Part shown: positions 1-7,623 of the stretch, piece after piece
Layout of the letters: every line of letters begins with the position of its first letter
Numbering within the stretch: position 1 is the stretch's first letter
NCBI GenBank assembly: GCA_005878665.1
Contig: VBLR01000095.1
Span: 1-21,166 of the forward strand
Length of the DNA stretch: 21,166 bases
From: Methanobacteriota archaeon
GTDB lineage: Archaea; Thermoplasmatota; Thermoplasmata; RBG-16-68-12
Direction: 5' to 3'
Made by a program: the position numbers and the translations under genes
Notes under the pieces: generated by a model
The model's database searches: none
What the model was told of the DNA's origin: nothing
Seen by the model: only the letters and a program-made list of their open reading frames with translations

Positions 1-144
1 TCTAGGGGGGCTCGGCGACTGATTCGAGGTTGGGCGATGGAGAAGGCCCTCTACGAACTCGAGTACGAGCTGAAGTATCGTGTCTCCAACTTTACGATTC
101 CCCTCGACGGGATCGCGGCACTTGCGGCTCCGGCGCGAAGATAG
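1..144 (+). CDS. C-terminal end of a probable maltokinase / TreS-type protein (partial, 5' end outside window)
   Basis: The frame is open from base 1 to the TAG at 142-144 and gives 47 residues. The stretch EKALYELEYELKYR followed by FTIPLDGIAAL matches the usual tail of maltokinases (Pep2/Mak) and of trehalose synthase-maltokinase fusions, which end in a pattern like 'LxKAxYExxYExxNRPxWxxIPLxxI'. Those enzymes phosphorylate maltose to maltose-1-phosphate in the trehalose-to-glucan route in the cytoplasm. Only the last helix and strand are visible, so no catalytic residue can be checked. A chance open frame is unlikely because charge spacing and the family tail agree, but the identification rests on a short segment. 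Confidence 0.5.
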   Translation, partial: SRGARRLIRGWAMEKALYELEYELKYRVSNFTIPLDGIAALAAPARR

Positions 145-244
145 AAATCACCGAATGAGGACGATCTCGAACTACCGGCTCATGTTCCTTTCACGGGTGG
201 GTGGGCCGGCTCAAATGGCGAGCCTCCCAGCTTTCCGTGAGAAT

Positions 245-304
245 GGGTCCGCCCGGACCCCGACTCGATCCGGTTCGAACCCCGCCGGAATCGAACCCGA
301 ACCG
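245..304. repeat. Cluster of inverted repeats downstream of the first gene
   Basis: Positions 245-250 (GGGTCC) pair with 255-260 (GGACCC) across a 4-base loop. The 10-bp perfect palindrome GGTTCGAACC follows at 272-281. CGGTTCG (271-277) can also pair with CGAACCG (298-304), and GGTTCGA (272-278) with TCGAACC (291-297). No long T run follows. It could end the transcript of the upstream gene or be a protein-binding site; the sequence alone does not decide. Confidence 0.4.
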
Positions 305-404
305 TTGGAGGATCGCGGACAATCGGACAAGCGGTTGTCGCCCGGCTCCCGGCTGACCCTTAGAGGGACAAACGCTAAGCCGGTCACCAGTAATTCACTC
401 AGTC

Positions 405-845
405 ATGGCCCCGTCGTCTCGTTCCCAAGGGAAGTCCAAATTGGATTTGACATCGGCAAGAACCGAGCTGCTTCGGCGAGACGCCGAGTGGGCAGCTGTT
501 TCCTCGAAGGGTCGCGACATCGAACGCATTCTGTCGTATTGGACCGACGACGCGATCGTCTTGCCCCCGGGGCTCCCAGCGATCACCGGTAAGCCGGCGT
601 TGCGCGAGTACGTGGAGTCCAGTTGGGAAATCCCTGGGTTCCGGATCACGTGGACCTCCACGGACGTCACGTTCTCGCCGGACGGCAACCTCGCATACAT
701 GCTCGGCCGCAACGAGGTGGCGATGGACGGCCCGGACGGCATGCCCGTCACGATGAAGGGCCGCGGGATTACGATTTGGCGACGGGACCCTGATGGCGAA
801 ATGCGTTGTGTTGTCGATATCTGGAACCCAGAGAATCCGACCTGA
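405..845 (+). CDS. SnoaL-like / DUF4440 NTF2-fold protein
   Basis: A 146-residue soluble protein. The helix-rich N-terminus is followed by YWTDDAIVLPPGLPAITGK (about residues 45-63) and then ALREYV, the typical 'F/Y-x-x-DA-x-xxPPxxPxxxGxxAIxxF' signature of DUF4440/SnoaL-like proteins (cone-shaped alpha+beta barrel). The C-terminal strands contain GRNEVAM and GRGITIWRRDPDGEMRCV, which are also typical. Family members range from polyketide cyclases and steroid isomerases to proteins of unknown role, so no reaction can be assigned. The ATG at 405 has no SD sequence, compatible with leaderless transcription. The gene stands alone, with no operon partner nearby. Confidence 0.75.
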   Translation: MAPSSRSQGKSKLDLTSARTELLRRDAEWAAVSSKGRDIERILSYWTDDAIVLPPGLPAITGKPALREYVESSWEIPGFRITWTSTDVTFSPDGNLAYMLGRNEVAMDGPDGMPVTMKGRGITIWRRDPDGEMRCVVDIWNPENPT

Positions 846-1612
846 TTCGATCGTAGGACTCTCACGGTGCCATCCACCCGGGCCGAACGCGGGCCCCTAA
901 ATGCCCTTCCGGCGCTGACAGTCGGTGTGCCGTCTGTCCACCACGAGTGGAGCAAACCGCCGCGAACGCGCGATCTGCGTTGGAGGGAGTTTCCCGGATG
1001 GAGATCTTCCAGTATCGACGAGGCGCGCTTCTAGCCTATGTGCTTCGCGCTGAACGAAGCCGTCTTGGGAAGCGTTCAACGCCGTACAGCGGGACATGCC
1101 ACAGGCGAACAACTCGCCTCCGCGGTCGAGAGGAACGCACGCAACCTCGTAATAGCTATCGTCCGGCTCCCAATTAGTTGAGGAAGTCACTAATCTCGTC
1201 ATCATCGGATTTCTCGTTTCTTTCGACCCAATCAGGAGATGGCTAGGGAATCCACCTCCCGGCCCGGCCTCACGAGCTGGCCGGGGCCAAGAGGGAGGCG
1301 GAGGAAGCTGGCAGCCTTCCGCGGCGCCGCTCGACGTGCGGGTCCGCGGGGGCATATGTGACGCGCCTTCTGGACGCCAGTGGAATGGTTTACTCAGCCA
1401 CCTCATCCGACCATCTGGACTTGCTGGCTCTTGGCGGTCGAACCGTTGCTGGCCTTTCGAGACCTGACCGATTCTTGAGGTTGCCCAAATACGACTAGAT
1501 CGCGATCGGATTGATCAGCCCGATTAGGTTGTGCCGTCCAAGCCGGGATCGAACCAATGTTGAGCCCAAACGTTTGCTCCCTCTCCCTGCGCGCAACTAG
1601 CCAACACTAGAA
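846..1612. other. Gene-less stretch with strong secondary structure
   Basis: About 770 bp between two plus-strand genes with no convincing protein. The open frames here (for example 947-1177 plus and 897-1406 minus) read as low-complexity Arg/Pro/Ser translations without hydrophobic periodicity, recognisable motifs or SD sites. The stretch contains a long GC-rich hairpin (1251-1302), a smaller one (1042-1060, GCTTCG/CGAAGC) and the palindrome GATCGCGATC at 1498-1507. It may be decayed sequence or contain a noncoding RNA; I cannot distinguish these. Confidence 0.5.
1251..1302. other. Long GC-rich imperfect hairpin (possible structured RNA or terminator)
   Basis: The arms 1251-1269 and 1279-1302 form about 18 base pairs around a 9-base loop (1270-1278). 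GGCCCGGCC (1261-1269) pairs with GGCCGGGGCC (1279-1288) with a single bulged G. After a 4-base bulge (1289-1292), CCTCCC (1255-1260) pairs with GGGAGG (1293-1298). After one A-C mismatch, three more pairs close the stem. No T run follows on either strand, which argues against a simple terminator. Confidence 0.5.
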
Positions 1613-2107
1613 ATGTTCTTATGCCGAGACCAACTGCGCTGTAGCTCGTTGAAGCCTCGGACTCCCCGGAACTGGTCTAGGTTTCGCTCTCGAGAACGGG
1701 ACGTTCGAGACGCCGTCGTTTCGAGTCTGATGCTCGCAGTTACTTTCGCCGCAGTAATTGGAGCCGGGGAGCTGAGGGCGTTCTTGTCGAAATCGCCGGC
1801 CATAGTCCTAGAAAATAAAGATATCAGCCAATTGGACGTGGGTGTTCCCCCGCCGGACCTGAAGCTACACGTTTATCTTACCTTCGAGTTGCATAACTTC
1901 GGGAACGCCGACGGATACGCCTACGTCGGTTTCTTCATTAATGGATCTCTGTATTGGTCGCGAACCTACCTGGTCAAGTTCGGAATTGTTCTTCCCGTGG
2001 AGGAGGTCGCCGCGATCGAGTGCCGACTACCCGACCGGTGTTTTGATTGGGGGCATGTCTCCGACCTTAGGCTGGTCTGGACGATCCGTGCCTTGTTCGC
2101 TTCTTGA
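1613..2107 (+). CDS. Membrane-anchored extracytoplasmic protein with pilin-like N-terminus
   Basis: 164 residues. A basic N-terminal stretch (RFRSRERDVRD, about residues 23-33) precedes a single hydrophobic segment AVVSSLMLAVTFAAVIGAG (34-52). The rest is a probable beta-rich extracellular domain with LHVYLTFELHNFGNADGY (about 84-101) and GFFINGSLYW. Charge followed by a Val/Ser-rich hydrophobic helix resembles the class III signal of archaeal type IV pilins and archaellins, but the Gly/Ala cleavage context is not canonical. The first about 30 residues look unlike a protein start, so the true start may be downstream. There is no SD sequence before ATG 1613. It runs toward the subtilase, 74 bp apart, and shares its lower-GC composition. 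Function unknown. Confidence 0.5.
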   Translation: MFLCRDQLRCSSLKPRTPRNWSRFRSRERDVRDAVVSSLMLAVTFAAVIGAGELRAFLSKSPAIVLENKDISQLDVGVPPPDLKLHVYLTFELHNFGNADGYAYVGFFINGSLYWSRTYLVKFGIVLPVEEVAAIECRLPDRCFDWGHVSDLRLVWTIRALFAS

Positions 2108-2181
2108 TTTCGACGAATTCGACAAGATTCGAGAGCGTGGTCAAGTTCAGGCCAGACCCTGACGCTGAACTCCAGCGGAAA

Positions 2182-3960
2182 CTAGACATCGTACGCGACG
2201 ACCCTGAAAGATTGCGTTCCAATCGATGTTGGGACGGAGGCCCCGTACACCTTCAGCGTGCAGTATTGGCCGACACCTGACACGAGAGAGATCCGCTCCA
2301 CGTTGTTCACGGTGCTGGCACTCGAGTCGCCGTTGCCGTTCGGGCACGTGATCGAAAGATCGAGATTGCTGAGCCCATCTACTTGGGTCTCACTGATCAT
2401 CTCACGATTCCAAACCAACGTGAATGTGAAGGTGTAGAACGCCGGTAGATAGATTTGCGTGGTCCAGTAAGCGTTATTCGTCACGGAGGCCGCCCAAACC
2501 ATGTTACTGAAATATGTCCAGTATCCATCAATGTAGTTCCAAGCCCAATCCGACTGCCACTGGTGACCTCGGAGCCAATAGTCCCCGTTGATCAGACGCG
2601 CCTTAAGTTCGAGGTAGTCGGCGTCTGGATATGCCTGTTTCAGCAAAACCGCAAGTCCAGCGGCATGCGGAGCGGCGAAACTAGTACCAGTGAACGAGCT
2701 AAATCCTTGAGATGTGTCGGTGGTCATGATTGAGACACCCGGCGCAATTATGTCAGGCTTGCCTCTGGCACTTCCAGTCACGCCACGCGAGCTAGACGGC
2801 CACACCACGTCATTGGCCCGATCAATCGTATTTTGATCGTTTGATGCACCAACGCTGACAATGTTGTAGGCTCCGGAGGGAATGTTGACGTAGCCTCCGT
2901 CGTTCCCAACTGCCTGCGTTAGGAGGACTGCCCTCGAGGTGACGAGGTAGTCCATTATTTTGGAAAGGTCAGCGTTGCCATCGTCATCCGACTGCCCTGG
3001 GTTCAGCGAGCTAGTGATAATTCGCACGGCATTTGTGTCGGTGAGCCAATACGCTCCATTCTTGATGATTGTGTTGCTCGTGGTTCCGCAGTCGCTGTTG
3101 AGCACCTTTGCGTTGTAGAGGCTGGACGAGTATGCAACGCCGCGATAAGTTGCATCGTCGCTTCGAATGACCCCTGCAACCGCAGTCCCATGACCACCAT
3201 ATGGATCACAATCGTTCGTCGAGCCATCGTTCCCGAAACCCATTGAGGCCGCAAGCTGGAGATGCGGATGACTCGTCACCCCTGTGTCTAACATTCCGAC
3301 CTTCACTCCGGAACCGGTAAACCCATAGCCCCATTCGACGTCCGTCCGAATTGCTTTGACGCTGACATCCAAACTGACGCACGAGGTTCGGCAACGGGTT
3401 CGGTGGAATTCAACGTACCCTACTTCGGACATCCTTACCAAGGGAAGAAGGTCCGACGGACCGATCTCGACGGGAACGGACTGCGTGGAGCGGATTGGAT
3501 TCCTCTCAAGAATCACGAGGTGGGGGATCGCTTGCAGCGCCTGGATTAGAGCTTGTATCTTTGGCCACGTGATGTTGTTGTTGTAGCCGGTAATCAACGC
3601 TAATGCTTTGTCGATTACAAGGGAGTGTGCTTGCTGGGTTAGCTCGGGACTACCAGGTACATTCACATAGCGCTTCCAATAGTCTTCTAGGACAAATTTG
3701 TCATTTGTCGTGAGGGCATTCCAAATGACGGGGTCCAAAGCACCAGGAACGAAAACCGATTCCCCCATCAGAAGTCGTTCGGTCACGTTTATGTAAGTTG
3801 CCACGATAAACCTGGACGGAAGGGATGCGCTCCTCGCCGCTTCCTGCAGTTCTTTGCTCAGTTTGTCCCACGGAAACGGGGTAGGGTCCGCCTGTGCTCC
3901 TTTGGATGCGACTGCTAGGGCGATCAGGGTCAGCAGAAGGGCGACGGAGCCCGCGAACAT
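2182..3960 (-). CDS. Secreted subtilisin-like serine protease (peptidase family S8)
   Basis: From ATG 3960 the product has 592 residues. A signal peptide (MFAGSVALLLTLIALAVA, probable cleavage after GAQA near residue 24) is followed by an about 170-residue propeptide-like region. The S8 domain has all three catalytic motifs: Asp in MLDTGVTSHPH (about residue 225), His in GGHGTAVAG (about 257) and Ser in TGTSFAAPHAAG (about 427); AVGND supplies the oxyanion Asn. The last about 110 residues form a beta-rich domain resembling pre-peptidase C-terminal domains. It should hydrolyse proteins outside the cell. The frame stays open upstream to an ATG at 4236, about 27 bp from a TATA-like box; that start would add 92 residues of unusual composition, so I prefer 3960, though it lacks an SD site. 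Codon use is less GC-rich than in the cox genes. Confidence 0.88.
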   Translation of the reverse strand: MFAGSVALLLTLIALAVASKGAQADPTPFPWDKLSKELQEAARSASLPSRFIVATYINVTERLLMGESVFVPGALDPVIWNALTTNDKFVLEDYWKRYVNVPGSPELTQQAHSLVIDKALALITGYNNNITWPKIQALIQALQAIPHLVILERNPIRSTQSVPVEIGPSDLLPLVRMSEVGYVEFHRTRCRTSCVSLDVSVKAIRTDVEWGYGFTGSGVKVGMLDTGVTSHPHLQLAASMGFGNDGSTNDCDPYGGHGTAVAGVIRSDDATYRGVAYSSSLYNAKVLNSDCGTTSNTIIKNGAYWLTDTNAVRIITSSLNPGQSDDDGNADLSKIMDYLVTSRAVLLTQAVGNDGGYVNIPSGAYNIVSVGASNDQNTIDRANDVVWPSSSRGVTGSARGKPDIIAPGVSIMTTDTSQGFSSFTGTSFAAPHAAGLAVLLKQAYPDADYLELKARLINGDYWLRGHQWQSDWAWNYIDGYWTYFSNMVWAASVTNNAYWTTQIYLPAFYTFTFTLVWNREMISETQVDGLSNLDLSITCPNGNGDSSASTVNNVERISLVSGVGQYCTLKVYGASVPTSIGTQSFRVVAYDV

Positions 3961-4399
3961 GCGACGAGTCCGATAGGACGTTTGGGTCTTCCAGCGATTC
4001 GTCGGAAATGATGTTCGTTGCCTCGGGCCTTCCAGGATCGAATGACCCCACGCAACTCTTGAAACCTGAGAAACGGGCGATGCTATCCCTAATGATCGTG
4101 CGATTGTAGTCGAAAGAGCCCCACTCGCGGGGGCCACTCGAGAGTTGGCCCTACCCGCTTGGTCCGATAGTATCGGTCGAAGTCCTGCAGGTTGCCGCCA
4201 TTGATCGACCAGCGTTGCGCATCCCTCAAGCGACATGGCCGCGCGAAGTTGGCACGCCTCTATAAGAGAAGTTTGTTGGTTTGTGGTGAATTCGAATCAG
4301 GCGTTGTTAGCGATCAGATCGTTCAACTCCGCGCGTCTCCCATACACAACTGCTCAAAGCTCTGTCTTAAGGCATGCTGACGCCTGCTTTGCGCATTAG
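3961..4399. other. Divergent intergenic region between subtilase and membrane protein gene
   Basis: About 440 bp. It holds the TATA-like box at 4258-4268 and otherwise nothing recognisable. Part of it (3961-4236) remains open in the subtilase frame and could be an N-terminal extension of that protein. Confidence 0.4.
4258..4268 (-). promoter_or_regulatory. TATA-like box (CTCTTATAGAG on the minus strand)
   Basis: An AT-rich near-palindrome in GC-rich surroundings. On the minus strand TTATAG lies about 27 bp before an in-frame ATG (4236) of the subtilase, the spacing expected for an archaeal leaderless transcript. Being nearly symmetric, it could equally serve the plus-strand gene at 4400, with a leader of about 110 nt. 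Confidence 0.35.
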
Positions 4400-5308
4400 A
4401 TGACACACGGTGAACCGACTCTCAACCGTTTGGCGGCCGGTTCGGGGGTTGTGCGACACAAGGCCCATTTGGTCTCACTGCCCTATCTACCATGGCTGCG
4501 AATGGATCCGGCGGGCCGGCGTAGGTTACGAAATAGGGCCCTTGTGGGTTGGGCAATCTTGGCAGGCGTGTTCCTCGTCCTCTCAATCCCCAACGGTCCT
4601 CCGCCCAGTACCGAATTCTTCCTCCTGTGGTTGGCCTCGATGGTGGGAGCGCTCGCCCTCGCGGGGCTCCCGCTTGCCTACGCGTTCGCATTCGCGCGCG
4701 AGTGGCTCCGTTCCCGCCGACAGCGATTGCGGCAAAGGCGCCAAGCGGTCCGGCCTGCCTCGGCGGTTCCTTTCCGATACACCGGGAGGCGATGGAAATC
4801 CTCTGCCGGGATGCTGATGTTTTGCGTCGCCCTGATAGCCACAGTATGGCTCCTGCCCGCCCCCGACGAGGCTTTCTCTGCAACGATCTCCGCGGTTTTT
4901 CGCTGGCTCTTCCTCGCGTTCGCCGCTCTCGTGGTTCCTGCGAGCTTCCTGAGAGCTCTTTCGATCACGTTCGAAGTTGACGACATCGGGGTTCGCGTGC
5001 ACCGCCCGTTCCGCGCCTTCGATACCCGGTGGGACGCGATCGAGCGCGTGGAGGTCGCCCGGTTTCCGCGTATGCCGCTGCCGTTCATGCCGGACGACGT
5101 GCGTCTCCCGGAGATGTTCGCCTTGTGGGGGAAGGACGGCGCGGTCGCCGGGGTCGTCGCGCCCTCCGCGGAGCTCGGAGCTGGAGACAGGGAGGCGTTC
5201 GAGAGCGCGCTGGTGCAGTACGCGGGCGAGCACGGCCTTCCGGTCGTCGAAGTGTCATGGCGAGCGACGAGATCATGGAAGCGACGGAGGCGGTCGACCC
5301 CTGGGTGA
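4400..5308 (+). CDS. Four-helix membrane protein with C-terminal PH-like domain
   Basis: 302 residues. Hydrophobic segments at about 48-64, 73-98, 137-153 and 163-185 predict four transmembrane helices arranged as two hairpins, separated by a very basic loop (about 100-133, rich in Arg and Gln). After the last helix, SITFEVDDIGVRVHRPFR and TRWDAIERVEVARF (about 188-222) follow the strand-turn-'W-x-x-I' pattern of bacterial PH-like domains on membrane proteins. The C-terminus is strongly basic (WKRRRRSTPG). The role is unknown. ATG 4400 has no SD sequence; ATG 4502 (residue 35) is an equally possible start and loses no helix. The following small membrane gene is on the opposite strand, convergent. 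Confidence 0.65.
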   Translation: MTHGEPTLNRLAAGSGVVRHKAHLVSLPYLPWLRMDPAGRRRLRNRALVGWAILAGVFLVLSIPNGPPPSTEFFLLWLASMVGALALAGLPLAYAFAFAREWLRSRRQRLRQRRQAVRPASAVPFRYTGRRWKSSAGMLMFCVALIATVWLLPAPDEAFSATISAVFRWLFLAFAALVVPASFLRALSITFEVDDIGVRVHRPFRAFDTRWDAIERVEVARFPRMPLPFMPDDVRLPEMFALWGKDGAVAGVVAPSAELGAGDREAFESALVQYAGEHGLPVVEVSWRATRSWKRRRRSTPG

Positions 5309-5388
5309 GCTAGGGTTGTCCGATTCCTCTCCATCCCTTCATTCTCGATCAACCCGAAGCAGCTCATCACTCCCTGCACTTCGCGCGG

Positions 5389-5586
5389 TCAAAGGCTCCG
5401 TGGACGTCGATGGAACCAGAGCAAGTACCAGTACAGATAGGCTGAGAAGAGGACGCCGCCAAGCAAGACCGTGAAGAAACCGGGGACTCGCGGATCTGTG
5501 AATGTGCCAATAAGGAAGATGCCCCCGATTGCAAGGAAGGTGGCGAGGAGAAGAATCAGGGTGTCGCTCATCGTGGAAGCCACCAC
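5389..5586 (-). CDS. Small two-helix membrane protein
   Basis: 65 residues, two clear hydrophobic helices (about 9-28 LILLLATFLAIGGIFLIGTF and 37-58 FFTVLLGGVLFSAYLYWYLLW) joined by a short TDPRVPG turn, ending in a basic tail (HRRPRSL). The start is taken as GTG 5586 because AGGAGGG (minus strand, 5597-5591) lies 4 bases upstream; GTG 5583 and ATG 5571 are alternatives. Function unknown; no family recognised. The gene is convergent with the PH-like membrane protein gene and lies downstream of, and on the same strand as, the aromatic-acid CoA ligase (gap about 240 bp), so it is probably transcribed separately. Confidence 0.6.
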   Translation of the reverse strand: MVASTMSDTLILLLATFLAIGGIFLIGTFTDPRVPGFFTVLLGGVLFSAYLYWYLLWFHRRPRSL

Positions 5587-5826
5587 TTCGCCCTCCTACG
5601 CGATCTCGTGGCCACCGATGCCACTTTCCTCTAATGAACTTACGGTGGCTAACCTGGGCACGGACATCGACATCAGACTGAGTAGTGACGGTCGGCAGGC
5701 CGACTGTCGTCGTCCGGATGAAGCGAGTTGCCCACTGGGAGGGCTGGTTAGAGATGCACCCGCGCGGCGTTCCCTTGCGGCCAGAGCACGCCAGGGGTCG
5801 CTAGCTGTCCTGACGCACGACAGGAG

Positions 5827-7392
5827 TCAGCGAACACCGCCCTGACGGAGCCGGTATCGCTGAATCTTTCCGGTGGCCGTCTTGGGAAGCGAGGGAACGA
5901 AGTCGATCCACCACGGCTTCTTGTACGGCGCGATGCGGTTCCGGACGAATTCCTTCAATTCCTCCACGAGCTCTTGCGACGCGTCCTTCGGATCCTTCAG
6001 GACAACGTATGCCTTTGGTTTCACGAGCTTTTCCCCGTCCTGCTGACCCACCACGGCGGCTTCGAGAACCGCTTCGTGCGCGATGAGCGTATTCTCCACT
6101 TCGACGGGCGAGACCCAGATGCCACCAACTTTCAGCATGTCGTCGCTTCGACCGCAGTACCAGAAGTCGCCGTCCTCGTCTTGGTAGTATTTGTCACCTG
6201 TCTGGATCCACGGCCCGAAGAGCGTCTCCTTCGTCTTCTCGTCGCGATTCCAATAGTACGCCATCGTCGAGTCCCCCTTGACGCGAAGATTTCCGATCTC
6301 CCCGCGCGGCACGGGCCTGCCGCCCTCATCGACGATAATGGCCTCATATCCGGGGACCGGCGTGCCGGAGGATCCCGGCTTCACATGCCCCGGACGATTT
6401 GAGAGGAAAATATGGAGGATCTCCGTAGTCCCAATCCCGTCGAGAATCTCGACACCGAACCGATTGACCCAGCGCCGATACACATCGGCGGGCAAGGCTT
6501 CGCCCGCGGAGACGCATAGCCGCAACGAAGAGAGGTCGAATCGATCCTCCGCGTCCTGCATCTGGAGCATGGACGCGTAGAGAGTTGGAACGCCAAAGAA
6601 GAGGGTGGGCCGGTACCGGTCAACGACTTGGAACACCGCCTCCGCCGTGGGCCGCCCGGAATAGAGGACCGCCTCCGCGCCGACGCGCATCGGGAAATAC
6701 ATGTTGTTGCCGAGGCCATACGCGAAGAACAACTTCGCCGCCGAGAAAGTCCGATCCCGCTCCGTGATGCCAAGCACATGCAACCCGTAGGTGTCCGAAC
6801 ACACGACCATGTCGTGCTGGAGGTGGACCGCCGCTTTCGGGAATCCCGTCGACCCGGAAGAGTATAGCCAGAAGGCTACGTCGTCTTTCGAGGTGTCCGC
6901 GGCCTCGAGGCTCCTTGGGGTCCTCGATACCCATGACTCGAACCGAAGATGCGGACCCTTCGCCTCCCCCACCACAACCACGTGTTTCAAGTGCTTCGCT
7001 TGAACCAGGGCCGGGCCCGCTTCGAGAAGCAGGGGTTCGGAGACGATTGCGACCTTCGCGCGGCTGTCGTCGAGCAAAAAACGGTAGTCGGCCGCACGCA
7101 TGAGGGTGTTCACGGGCACAGGCACCGCACCCAGCTTCATCGCGCCGAAGAAGGAGGCGACGAATTCCGGGCCATCCAGGAGAATCAGGAGGACCCGATC
7201 CTCCATCTGAACGCCGAGATCGAGGAGGGCGTTGCCGACTCGGTTCACGGATTCGAAGATTTCCCCATAGGTGACGACGCGGTCTTCGTGATACAAGGCG
7301 GGTCGGCCTGCGCGGCCTTCCACCATGTGACGATCGACGAAGAAGGCCGCTGCGTTGAACCGATCGGGAATCGAGGCGGGTGGCTCTCCCAT
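5827..7392 (-). CDS. Benzoate-CoA ligase family (aromatic acid-CoA ligase)
   Basis: 521 residues, the usual length for the family. It activates an aromatic carboxylate with ATP and CoA through an acyl-AMP intermediate in the cytoplasm. The AMP-binding loop YSSGSTGFPK is at 177-186, followed by AAVHLQHDM as in benzoate-CoA ligases. Further family motifs are LFFAYGLGNNMYFPM (about 220), DGIGTTEILHIF, the hinge WIQTGDKYYQDEDGDFWYCG, GRSDDMLKVGG, and the catalytic Lys in LPKTATGKIQR (about residue 509). Substrate may be benzoate, hydroxybenzoate or aminobenzoate; this cannot be read from the sequence. ATG 7392 is chosen because it starts just before the conserved N-terminal region; no SD site is present. 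It is divergent from coxD across 231 bp. Confidence 0.88.
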   Translation of the reverse strand: MGEPPASIPDRFNAAAFFVDRHMVEGRAGRPALYHEDRVVTYGEIFESVNRVGNALLDLGVQMEDRVLLILLDGPEFVASFFGAMKLGAVPVPVNTLMRAADYRFLLDDSRAKVAIVSEPLLLEAGPALVQAKHLKHVVVVGEAKGPHLRFESWVSRTPRSLEAADTSKDDVAFWLYSSGSTGFPKAAVHLQHDMVVCSDTYGLHVLGITERDRTFSAAKLFFAYGLGNNMYFPMRVGAEAVLYSGRPTAEAVFQVVDRYRPTLFFGVPTLYASMLQMQDAEDRFDLSSLRLCVSAGEALPADVYRRWVNRFGVEILDGIGTTEILHIFLSNRPGHVKPGSSGTPVPGYEAIIVDEGGRPVPRGEIGNLRVKGDSTMAYYWNRDEKTKETLFGPWIQTGDKYYQDEDGDFWYCGRSDDMLKVGGIWVSPVEVENTLIAHEAVLEAAVVGQQDGEKLVKPKAYVVLKDPKDASQELVEELKEFVRNRIAPYKKPWWIDFVPSLPKTATGKIQRYRLRQGGVR

Positions 7393-7623
7393 GACCACGA
7401 CGGTGGTGAATGGGCGGCAGGGCCGCAAGAAGATTGCGGCGGCAGAAACGGTAAGAATCCATAGGGGCTGGCTAGGTTCAGTGGCCGTATCCGACGGAAG
7501 CCAGAGCATGTCGGACCCACTCCGTACGGTGCTCGTGCGTCGACCGGACGCGTCATTCGGCGGGGCCGAAAAGGAGGCGCCAATTCTGCCAAACGTTGAA
7601 TACGCAGAGGCCCGTTCCAATGG
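7393..7623. promoter_or_regulatory. Divergent promoter region between CoA ligase and coxD
   Basis: The 231 bp must contain the promoters of both genes, since both frames are closed or end here (an in-frame TGA at 7597-7599 closes the coxD frame). The best TATA-like match for coxD is TTGAATAC (7595-7602), about 25 bp before ATG 7624, which would give a leaderless transcript. An AAGGAGG at 7570-7576 has no start codon at a usable distance. No clear box was found for the ligase. Confidence 0.3.

Noticed and set aside
262..360. Minus-strand GGGTTCGATTCCGGC as a possible tRNA 3' part
   Set aside because: The T stem does not pair well and no acceptor partner or anticodon arm can be drawn; the sequence is better described as a set of inverted repeats.
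897..1406. Minus-strand 169-codon open frame
   Set aside because: Pro/Arg/Ser-rich translation without motifs, helix periodicity or ribosome site; it overlaps a strong hairpin.
1532..1562. Minus-strand GGTTCGATCCCGGC resembles the T-arm of a tRNA
   Set aside because: The T stem pairs only with two G-T wobbles and one mismatch, and no matching 5' acceptor arm (complement of the putative 3' arm) exists at the expected distance.
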